Origin: a virus
Length of the DNA: 29,266 bases
Direction: 5' to 3' (one strand)
Virus record (IMG/VR): IMGVR_UViG_3300044858_003263
Location: 1 to 29,266 of that record
The first letter of the stretch is position 1. Every line of letters begins with the position of its first letter. A program made the position numbers and the translations under genes. Of this stretch, positions 24,061-29,266 are shown in pieces. Below the pieces are notes generated by a model. It made no database searches. It was not told the origin of the DNA and worked only from the letters and a program-made list of their open reading frames with translations.

Positions 24061-25157
24061 GACGCGACACCTCCCCCGATGAGTTCGAGCTTGCGCTGCT
24101 GGATCATTTCGTACGCCTTGGCCCCCGCTTCCTTGGTTCGGCGGGCTCGGGCTTGAGCGGGGGACTCGGCGGTGATGGCCTTGGAGTCTCGAGCCGCGAA
24201 GCGCGCGGAGCGTCTGAGCCAAGTGCGGAACGTGGCGGGCCAGTCTGCCCGGATCTCCCCGAGGCTTCGGAAGTGGTCCCGGCAGGCGTCCCACTCGGCC
24301 CGGAGTCCCGAGAGGTCCATGCCCTGATCTGCGGCCCATGACCGGATCGCGTCACGCTGGTCCGGGTCGAGTTCGTCCGGGCAGACCGACCTCACCCGCT
24401 TGGAGCGAGCCTTGGGCGGGTCGGGGAGCGGCGCAGCCGCGGGCGCCGGAGGCGCCTCCTCCACTCCTTCTTGCGTCTTGCGTCTTGCGTCTTGCGGGGG
24501 CGTCTTGCGGAGGGGGCGACTCTCGGGCATCCCGATCTTCGCAAGCCCCTGAAAGTCCGACCATTTCTCCCAGCGAATGGCGACAATGAGTCGACCGGCG
24601 CGCGACTGCGGCGCGCGTGGCGGTTGACCGCCGGCTGCGTCGGACGCGCGCTTGAGCAGCGCCGCGGTTGCCTGAAACCACTCGCCTTCGACTCGATCAG
24701 CGCCGAACTCGGCGTGGAGTTGCCGCTCAAGGCTCGCGTGCGCCAGGGTCGGAATCCATCCGATGAGCTGCACATCTGCGCGCTCGCGCTTCAACGCATC
24801 GAAACGCTGCCAAAGACTCGAGGTCTTTCCGATCTTCACGAGCCTGGTAGACGGCGAGTGCAGAAAGTAAACGCCCGGAGCGCCAGTCCCAACAAGATCG
24901 ACGGAGATTGACAGCTTCTGCTGAAGACGAGCCAGGATGCCCATTGCCGCGTCCGGCCTGCGAACGTCGGCCAGCGACATCAACGCAGACTCGCTGAGCG
25001 TGATGCGGCAAGCGTCCTCCGCGCTAAGTCCGTTTCTCGCCCACTGGGTATTGAGTGCGGCCATCAGCCGAATCAGAAACGCGAGCTCGTCGTTCCTGAA
25101 GTCTTCATCTGCAATCGAATCCGCCACCCGGAACCAGTGTTTTCGCGGCGTCGCCAC
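24057..25157 (-). CDS. Replication initiator-like protein with embedded GIY-YIG domain, 366 aa
   Basis: GTG start behind GGGAGGGAAG. Residues 1-88 look like a winged-helix replication protein (KHWFRVADSIADEDFRNDEL, ITLSESALMSL, AMGILARLQQKLSISVDLV). Residues about 94-170 form a GIY-YIG domain of the T5orf172/MUG113 kind: GVYFL with Tyr97, VKIGKT, Arg118 in WQRFDAL, Glu144 in SLERQLHAEF, then GEWF. After a linker the winged-helix strand resumes (LIVAIRWEKWSDFQG, about 190-204). A long Pro/Ala/Arg linker and a C-terminal helical domain (PDELDPDQRDAIRSWAADQG, WPATFRTWLRRSARFA) follow. All expected GIY-YIG residues are present, so the inserted domain may be active. Confidence 0.72.
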   Translation of the reverse strand: MATPRKHWFRVADSIADEDFRNDELAFLIRLMAALNTQWARNGLSAEDACRITLSESALMSLADVRRPDAAMGILARLQQKLSISVDLVGTGAPGVYFLHSPSTRLVKIGKTSSLWQRFDALKRERADVQLIGWIPTLAHASLERQLHAEFGADRVEGEWFQATAALLKRASDAAGGQPPRAPQSRAGRLIVAIRWEKWSDFQGLAKIGMPESRPLRKTPPQDARRKTQEGVEEAPPAPAAAPLPDPPKARSKRVRSVCPDELDPDQRDAIRSWAADQGMDLSGLRAEWDACRDHFRSLGEIRADWPATFRTWLRRSARFAARDSKAITAESPAQARARRTKEAGAKAYEMIQQRKLELIGGGVAS

Positions 25158-25234
25158 CGACTTCCCTCCCCCACTTCACCCGGATTCCGGTATTTCCCCG
25201 GCCCGTCCCTGATGCCACTCTCGTGCAGCGACGC

Positions 25235-25534
25235 CTATGCCGGCCTCAGATTCGGGATGAGCCGGTAACGGTGCAGCCCTGCCCCGTCGTACTCCCGGTC
25301 GACACGGTGCCCACCGAAGCGGGCCTTCCTGAGATGGCGAAGCTGGGCGCTGACGCTGGCCTGCGGGTCGCCCGTCGCTCGAGCGATCTCGTCGAGGGTC
25401 CGCCACTCGCCGTCGCGCATCAGGCGGTAGACGCGCTCGATCTGGCCCGAGAGGCGGGCGTCGTCGCGTTCGGGGACGTAGGCCGGGCCGTCGAAGCGGT
25501 GCGGCCGATATGAATCGAGACTGAGCTGTGTCAT
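25235..25534 (-). CDS. Winged-helix phage protein, 99 aa
   Basis: First gene of the leftward block, with a CGAGGGGGTGAG ribosome site next to the ATG. After an N-terminal polar tail, residues 29-75 form a winged helix (SGQIERVYRLMRDGEWRTLDEI, ARATGDPQASVSAQLRHLRK) and a C-terminal beta wing (VDREYDGAGLHRYRLI). Such proteins are common near phage replication or nuclease genes. It is probably DNA-binding; regulator or replication accessory cannot be decided. Confidence 0.72.
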   Translation of the reverse strand: MTQLSLDSYRPHRFDGPAYVPERDDARLSGQIERVYRLMRDGEWRTLDEIARATGDPQASVSAQLRHLRKARFGGHRVDREYDGAGLHRYRLIPNLRPA

Positions 25535-25626
25535 CTCACCCCCTCGAATGAGTTGCCCGGACTTTTCGGGGCCGCGCGCCGGGCCTGCGCGACTCAGCGA
25601 TCCACGACCGCTCCCCTGCCCCCCGC

Positions 25627-25664
25627 CAAAAAAGCAAAACCCGTCAAGGGGCTAGCCTGACGGG
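25627..25664 (-). terminator. Rho-independent terminator behind the leftward repressor
   Basis: On the minus strand CCCGTCA pairs with TGACGGG (25640-25664) around a loop containing the palindrome GGCTAGCC. TTTTGCTTTTTT follows at 25628-25639. This is a good intrinsic terminator for transcripts coming from the HTH gene at 25720-25998, isolating them from the leftward block. Confidence 0.75.
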
Positions 25665-25671
25665 CAGTCTC

Positions 25672-25707
25672 AAAAAAAAAAAAACCGGCTTCTGCACCTC
25701 GTCAGAA
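25672..25707 (-). terminator. Second, upstream terminator with T13 tract
   Basis: On the minus strand TTCTG/CAGAA (25690-25707) closes an 8-nt loop. Four bases later comes a run of 13 Ts (25672-25684). The stem is weak but the T tract is exceptional. Together with the next hairpin it makes a tandem terminator pair. Nothing coding is visible between 25535 and 25719. Confidence 0.55.
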
Positions 25708-25719
25708 AGTGTGCAAGCA

Positions 25720-25998
25720 TCATCTCGCTGCACCCTGCTTCCGTGGAGTTCGTCGCTTGGATGTGGGTACGTCGGGCTGCCTCAGTAGATCCTCGAGCGT
25801 GATGCCCGCGCCTCTGAATTCCTTCCGGTACGCATTCCACAGCCTCATCGCCGCGCGATGCCCGATCGGGTTCACGTCTGATTCGAGCTGGCAGAGATAC
25901 GCCGAGTTGATCCCGGCCTCAGCCGCCATCTCGCCCTGCGTGAGCCCCAGCGTCTCGCGGAATCGTCGGAGCAGGATGTATCCGGGTTCTTTGTCCAT
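25720..25998 (-). CDS. Cro/C1-type HTH regulator (leftward), 92 aa
   Basis: Residues about 9-50 form an HTH_3 domain (ILLRRFRETLGLTQGEMAAEAG, INSAYLCQLESDVNPIG) with the LTQ-x3-A start of the recognition pair. A short helical C-terminus and a basic tail follow. It is divergent from the other HTH gene across an 83-nt gap and is followed by tandem terminators, the usual layout of a lysogeny switch arm. There is no protease domain, so induction by self-cleavage is not expected. I cannot say which of the two is the maintenance repressor. Confidence 0.78.
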   Translation of the reverse strand: MDKEPGYILLRRFRETLGLTQGEMAAEAGINSAYLCQLESDVNPIGHRAAMRLWNAYRKEFRGAGITLEDLLRQPDVPTSKRRTPRKQGAAR

Positions 25999-26006
25999 GC
26001 TGAGGG

Positions 26007-26059
26007 ACAGCCTAAAATACGACCGCCCGAGGCGCAAGGGGGCTTTAGGGAAAGGCTGT
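26007..26059. promoter_or_regulatory. Divergent switch region with inverted half-sites
   Basis: The short gap between the divergent HTH genes holds ACAGCCTAAA at 26007-26016 and the inverted segments TTTAGG (26044-26049) and AGGCTGT (26053-26059). The half-site CCTAAA/TTTAGG is the same as in the perfect inverted repeat at 26565-26582, so one regulator may bind all three. No strong -35/-10 pair is visible in either direction. Confidence 0.4.
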
Positions 26060-26081
26060 TGGGAGTTGCGTATCGCCAGAT

Positions 26082-26525
26082 ATGGCGCCGGCCCTTACCC
26101 TTCCGCCTATGCCCACGAATCGCTCAGTAGTTCGCCCGAACCCGAAGGTCGCAAAGCGCCTTGCTGCGCTGCTCGACTTTCACGGGATGACGAAGAGCGA
26201 GCTCGCCCGCCGGCTTGGCGTGACGCCGTCGTCCGTTACGCAATGGATTCAGGGGATCACCGCCCTGTCTGCGCCGAACGCTTTGAAGATCGCCGAGCTA
26301 TTCGGAGAGGATGTGGAGTTCGTCATGGGGCGGCGTGACCGTGGATCGAGAGGGCTCGGCGCGACGACCTGGGCCACGGACACCATGCTTGGCGGCGAGC
26401 TGATGAAGAAGCTCGACCTGCTTTCTGAAGAGGAACGGGCCGACATTCGGGCGCTCATTGCGGCACATCTTGAGGCTAAGCCCGCGCCGCCAAACGAAAA
26501 ACCGCTTCCCAAGAAAAAAATTTAA
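26082..26525 (+). CDS. HTH_3 transcription regulator (rightward), 147 aa
   Basis: Residues about 20-70 form a Xre-type HTH (KVAKRLAALLDFHGMTKSELARR, LGVTPSSVTQWIQG, ALKIAELFGEDVEFVMG). The C-terminal half is helical with an acidic segment (MKKLDLLSEEERADIRALIAAHLEA), probably for dimerisation, and ends in a Lys-rich tail. No LexA-type serine protease motif is seen. An internal ATG at 26109 would remove nine residues, and neither start has a clear ribosome site. It lies just before the early promoter at 26545 and probably controls it. Confidence 0.75.
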   Translation: MAPALTLPPMPTNRSVVRPNPKVAKRLAALLDFHGMTKSELARRLGVTPSSVTQWIQGITALSAPNALKIAELFGEDVEFVMGRRDRGSRGLGATTWATDTMLGGELMKKLDLLSEEERADIRALIAAHLEAKPAPPNEKPLPKKKI

Positions 26526-26544
26526 GCTGGTCCTACATTTTTTG

Positions 26545-26582
26545 TTGACGTAAGCCGAGATCTTCTTTAGGTTCCCCTAAAG
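26545..26582 (+). promoter_or_regulatory. Early promoter overlapped by a perfect inverted-repeat operator
   Basis: TTGACG (26545-26550), a 17-nt spacer and TAGGTT (26568-26573) make a plausible sigma-70 promoter with a good -35 and weak -10. CTTTAGG-TTCC-CCTAAAG (26565-26582) is a perfect 7-bp inverted repeat covering the -10 region, ideally placed for repression. AAGGAG follows, 10 bases before the ATG at 26595. Confidence 0.55.
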
Positions 26583-26594
26583 GAGATTGAAGCC

Positions 26595-27164
26595 ATGTCC
26601 AGCCCCGTTCCCGCCCCGACCGAAGCCCAGCCCGAGCGCTTGGTCCGCCTTTCCGAGATCCCCACCGAGTTCCGCAATCTGCGCGCTGAGATTGAGCGGT
26701 GGCGGGGCAAGTGGGCCGAGGAACTGACCCGCGCCGAATCGCTGGAGCGCGAGGTGCGCGCCGTCCGCCATGACTTGGCCGACGCCAACCTGCGCACCGA
26801 AATGGCGCAGCGCGAAGCCTCCACCTACCTGATGAAGATCGGCACCGCTGCGGGCGAGAACCTGAAGCGCATGGACGCCCTGCGCGATGCGCACAGGCGC
26901 GACACGGCTGAGCTGCACCGCCGAATCGCCGTCCTCGTCGAGTGGATCAATCACGGCCTCGAACACGCTGGCGAGACGGTCAACGACGAGCACGTTCGCG
27001 AGCTGGTCGAGTCGGCCGGCGTCGAGTGCGGCGAGTGTGACGGCTCGGGCACGGTGCGAGACGAGGAGATGATCGGCGATCCCGGCTCATGGACCGGCTA
27101 CCGGACGAAGGACGTGTGGGACGACTGCTCGGTGTGCCTCGGCGTCGGGAAGCTGCTCCGATGA
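26595..27164 (+). CDS. Coiled-coil protein with DnaJ-like zinc ribbon, 189 aa
   Basis: First gene of the rightward early operon, behind AAGGAG and the repressible promoter. Residues about 20-120 are charged helices with heptads (FRNLRAEIERWRGKWAEEL, SLEREVRAVRHDLADAN). The C-terminus has Cys145/Cys148 in ECGECDGSGTV and Cys178/Cys181 in DCSVCLGVGK, the CxxCxGxG pattern of DnaJ zinc modules. Probably a scaffold or nucleic-acid-associated early protein. Family and role unknown. Confidence 0.7.
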   Translation: MSSPVPAPTEAQPERLVRLSEIPTEFRNLRAEIERWRGKWAEELTRAESLEREVRAVRHDLADANLRTEMAQREASTYLMKIGTAAGENLKRMDALRDAHRRDTAELHRRIAVLVEWINHGLEHAGETVNDEHVRELVESAGVECGECDGSGTVRDEEMIGDPGSWTGYRTKDVWDDCSVCLGVGKLLR

Positions 27165-27283
27165 AGCCCTACATCTGCGCCGTCTGCGACGAAATGCGCG
27201 ATGCGCTCGACAGCCCTCCGACGCGACGCGAGTGCGACCACGAGCTGGTGTGCGAGGAGTGCGGCGAGGTGGGCGAGCAGTGA
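27161..27283 (+). CDS. Tiny zinc-ribbon protein, 40 aa
   Basis: ATG at 27161 overlaps the previous stop (ATGA). The 40 residues contain YICAVC near the start and CEECGE near the end, with one further Cys in RRECDH, enough for one zinc site. The acidic product is too short for an enzyme and may be a small adaptor. The tight coupling on both sides supports its reality. Confidence 0.55.
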   Translation: MKPYICAVCDEMRDALDSPPTRRECDHELVCEECGEVGEQ

Positions 27284-27489
27284 GCGCCATGTATCGGGAC
27301 CGCGCGTATTGCCTGCGATCGAGCGATGACTCGATTGTGCTTGGCCGGCTCTCGTGCGCGAACACCGCTTGCGATCGGTACGTCTCGGAGACGGTAAGGC
27401 GTCTCGCGGAGAAGGCCAAGCTGCCCATCGGTTGGGCGGACCTGAAGACGAGCAAGTGCGGCTACCAGCCGCGGGAGGGTCAATCGTGA
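27280..27489 (+). CDS. Small Cys-containing early protein, 69 aa
   Basis: GTG at 27280 overlaps the preceding stop (GTGA) with GAGGTGGG seven bases upstream; an ATG at 27289 is the alternative. Four Cys residues (AYCLRSS, LSCANTACDRY, SKCGYQ) could bind a metal. The middle is a basic helix (SETVRRLAEKAKL). No family is recognised. Confidence 0.55.
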   Translation: MSAMYRDRAYCLRSSDDSIVLGRLSCANTACDRYVSETVRRLAEKAKLPIGWADLKTSKCGYQPREGQS

Positions 27490-27821
27490 ACGCTCTCATC
27501 GGAATGAACGGCCTCGGAGTCGTCTCGATCATCATCGGCGGTGCGGTGCTCGGCTTCTCGGTGCTCGCCGCATTCGGCGCGGGCCTCGGGATGGTGCTCA
27601 ACGGCCAGATCCGCCGCGAACAAGAAGAGCGCGAGAGCGAAGCGGTCGCCGAGGCGATCATGCGGCGCCAGTACCAGGCGAAGCCCCCGCCGCGACCGAT
27701 CGAGCACGTCCGGCCGATGTCGCACACGCGACGGCTCGAGCTCGACCTCGACACGATGACGAAGGACGACATCCGCCGCGCCATCGACAGTTTTTCGGAG
27801 CCGGGAGTTCCGGCGGCGTAG
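27486..27821 (+). CDS. Small membrane protein, 111 aa
   Basis: GTG at 27486 overlaps the preceding stop (GTGA). Residues 9-39 are one long hydrophobic helix of Gly/Val/Ile/Leu/Ala. A charged helical cytoplasmic part follows (QIRREQEERESEAVAEAIMRRQ), then a Pro-rich turn and an acidic C-terminus. One membrane span with a cytoplasmic tail in an early operon suggests a superinfection-exclusion or host-takeover role, but this is only a possibility; it does not look like a classical holin. Confidence 0.6.
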   Translation: MNALIGMNGLGVVSIIIGGAVLGFSVLAAFGAGLGMVLNGQIRREQEERESEAVAEAIMRRQYQAKPPPRPIEHVRPMSHTRRLELDLDTMTKDDIRRAIDSFSEPGVPAA

Positions 27822-27869
27822 CCAGTGGGTTCGCCACCGGCTGGATGGATCACAACGAAGGAGAAGAAG

Positions 27870-28247
27870 ATGCCGAACCTTTCCACGATCACGATTGCAG
27901 GACACCTCGGGCGCGACGCTGAGCTGCGAGATGCGAAGGGGCAGTCCCTTTGCGAGTTCAGTGTCGCCGTGTCCAAGAAGAACAAGGGCGAGAAGTCGAC
28001 CGCGTGGTATCGCTGCACGCTCTGGGGAAAGCGTGGCGAGGCGGTGGCGCAGTATCTCACGAAGGGGTCGACGGTCATCGTCTCCGGTGAGCTGACGCCG
28101 CGCGAATACAAGGGCAAGAACGACGAGCTGCGGACCAGTCTCGACATCAACGTCCACGAGCTTTCGTTCGGCGGCGGCGAGAAGAGCGACGCCCCTGCGC
28201 CCTCGCCGTCGAAGTCGGGCTACGGGGACGAGGAGGCGCCGTTTTGA
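27870..28247 (+). CDS. ssb: Single-stranded DNA-binding protein (SSB), 125 aa
   Basis: An OB-fold SSB: ITIAGHLGRDAELRD at the start, FSVAVSKKNKGEKSTAWYRC in the middle, LWGKRGEAVAQYLTKGSTVIVSGEL and then the last core strands to about residue 105. The C-terminal tip DEEAPF matches the acidic Pro-Phe tail through which SSBs recruit partner proteins. A good AAGGAGAAG site precedes the ATG. It is slightly shorter than host SSBs, as usual for phages. It coats ssDNA during replication and supplies substrate to the Erf-type protein next to it. Confidence 0.93.
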   Translation: MPNLSTITIAGHLGRDAELRDAKGQSLCEFSVAVSKKNKGEKSTAWYRCTLWGKRGEAVAQYLTKGSTVIVSGELTPREYKGKNDELRTSLDINVHELSFGGGEKSDAPAPSPSKSGYGDEEAPF

Positions 28248-28924
28248 TGACTCCCGAATACGCCGCAGCTTTCCACAAGATGCAGTCGGAACTCCCGACC
28301 GTCCCTAAGTCCCGAAAAGGCCAGGAGGGAAAGCAGAACTACAAGTACGCCGACCTCGCGTCGATCATGGAAGCCGCCGCGCCCGTCATGCAGAAGCACG
28401 GATTCGCCCTGATGCACAAGCCGATCGTCAACACCGACGACAAGGGAACGACGCACGCGGGGGTCGAGGCGATCCTGATCCACGAGTCTGGAGCGTTTGA
28501 GTCGTGCAGCTTCACGATGCCCGTGACGAAAGAGTACGGAACGCTGGCGAAGACCGTTGGCGGCATCATCACCTACGCGCGTCGGTACTCGATGTCGATC
28601 CTCGGGATCTGCACCGAGGACGACTCAGATAACGCGCAGGGAGTCGGAAGCCGCCCGATGGTCGACCCCGCGGTGAGCCGGCCGAACCGGCAACCGGAGC
28701 CTCGCGCCCCGAAGCCCGCCAGCCCGATGTCGAACGCGAGCAAGACGAAGCTGGCCTACGCGGCGCGCGAGCGGATCAAGGAACTCGGCGACGACTCGAT
28801 CGGTCCCGTCGAGATCATCCGCAGCGTCGCGAAGGCGATGGGGTACGCGAGCGAGATCGAGCTGACGGACGACGACTTCGGGTCCGCGCTGTCGAAGGTG
28901 CAGACCTTCGATCCGGGGGAGTAG
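28247..28924 (+). CDS. erf: Erf-family ssDNA-annealing recombinase, 225 aa
   Basis: Starts at ATG 28247 overlapping the SSB stop (TGATG). The N-terminal two-thirds has the Erf pattern: FHKMQSELPTVPKSRKG, YKYADLASIMEAAAPVMQKHG, and then the core strand-helix segment AKTVGGIITYARRYSMSILGIC with the conserved YARRYS. A Pro/Arg linker follows, then a C-terminal helical domain. Erf proteins anneal complementary strands for phage circularisation and recombination. Pairing with SSB is typical. Confidence 0.9.
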   Translation: MTPEYAAAFHKMQSELPTVPKSRKGQEGKQNYKYADLASIMEAAAPVMQKHGFALMHKPIVNTDDKGTTHAGVEAILIHESGAFESCSFTMPVTKEYGTLAKTVGGIITYARRYSMSILGICTEDDSDNAQGVGSRPMVDPAVSRPNRQPEPRAPKPASPMSNASKTKLAYAARERIKELGDDSIGPVEIIRSVAKAMGYASEIELTDDDFGSALSKVQTFDPGE

Positions 28925-28926
28925 CC

Positions 28927-29148
28927 ATGCGCGTCACGTTCAACGACATCGTGAGCGCGCGGATGTGGGCCGAGGAGCATCACGGGGCGGACTCGGTGCT
29001 CGACGTGTACCAGCACAAGCTGCTCGAGCTGGTCGCGGAGTCGCACACGGGAAACGCGGAGTATCACCGACGCCAGGTGGATCAGATCCGCGCGTTGATG
29101 GCCGAGATTGAGAGCCGGTTTGTCGTGGAAGGCGAGCCGGAGTTTTAG
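28927..29148 (+). CDS. Small early protein of unknown function, 73 aa
   Basis: Starts 2 nt after the Erf stop. The product is helical and acidic (IVSARMWAEEHHGADSVLDVYQ, HKLLELVAESHTG, VDQIRALMAEIESRF). No motif is visible. It probably belongs to the recombination operon by position. Confidence 0.65.
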   Translation: MRVTFNDIVSARMWAEEHHGADSVLDVYQHKLLELVAESHTGNAEYHRRQVDQIRALMAEIESRFVVEGEPEF

Positions 29149-29152
29149 AGGA

Positions 29153-29218
29153 CCCTCCCGGGCTCCTTCCCGGGTGAGCGGCGGCATCCGGAACAAGACT
29201 GCGCGTGGCCCGGGAGGG
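29153..29218. repeat. Long-range inverted repeat after the recombination operon
   Basis: CCCTCCCGGGC (29153-29163) and GCCCGGGAGGG (29208-29218) are perfect 11-bp complements around a 44-nt loop. A second CCCGGG copy (29169-29174) offers an alternative small hairpin. No T tract follows. It separates the operon from a further gene whose AGGAG (29249-29253) and ATG (29260) lie at the window edge, too short to annotate. Confidence 0.45.
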
Positions 29219-29266
29219 GCATCCTTCGCGCGTAGTCGTCCGCCGCATAGGAGAGATGGATGAAGA

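Noticed and set aside
27486-27821. Holin call for the small membrane protein
   Set aside because: Only one span, early-operon position, long charged tail and no adjacent endolysin or spanin genes.
1-29266. CRISPR arrays, tRNA genes, insertion sequences, reverse transcriptase or a diversity-generating element
   Set aside because: I found no regularly spaced repeats, cloverleaf, transposase or reverse transcriptase. The hairpin-rich stretch at 20.6-20.9 kb therefore has no retron partner in this window.

Overview
This 29.3 kb window reads as part of the genome of a temperate, short-tailed (podovirus-like) double-stranded DNA phage or prophage of a GC-rich bacterium. Three things support this. 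There is a complete head and tail block without a tape-measure gene. There is a P22 gp10-like beta-propeller tail protein together with large internal virion (ejection) proteins. There is a divergent pair of Cro/C1-type regulators. No integrase, attachment site, endolysin, tRNA or host gene is visible, and both ends cut through phage sequence, so the host cannot be named.

Layout. (1) Minus strand, 18435 down to 1: a packed late operon of 97-aa protein, terminase large subunit, portal, two small proteins, scaffold, major capsid protein, decoration-like protein, small connector-region protein, tail adaptor, beta-propeller tail protein, tail fibre, three internal virion proteins, and a secreted beta-helix-like protein cut by the window edge. 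Most junctions are stop/start overlaps or gaps of 0-3 nt. (2) Plus strand, 18574-21522: a 3 kb island in the opposite orientation, lying between the small terminase (21658-22203) and the rest of the late operon. It carries two fibre-like proteins with export signals, a ~400-nt hairpin-rich non-coding stretch, a secreted six-cysteine knottin-like miniprotein and small unknown ORFs. (3) Minus strand, 25534 down to 21658: a winged-helix protein, a replication-initiator-like protein with a GIY-YIG domain spliced into it, a helicase-loader-like protein, an HTH protein, small proteins, a PD-(D/E)XK nuclease and the terminase small subunit. (4) 25627-26525: the regulatory switch, with divergent HTH proteins and tandem terminators behind the leftward one. 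(5) Plus strand, 26595 to the end: an early operon with a coiled-coil/zinc-ribbon protein, two small Cys-pair proteins, a membrane protein, SSB, an Erf-type annealing recombinase and a small protein.

Working together: the switch at 25.7-26.6 kb probably chooses between rightward recombination (SSB, Erf) and leftward replication, packaging and morphogenesis. The most unusual part is the plus-strand island. Its protein-coding genes encode export signals, two of its genes share an upstream element at exactly the same distance from the start codon, and the knottin gene sits behind a structured leader whose last hairpin overlaps its ribosome binding site.
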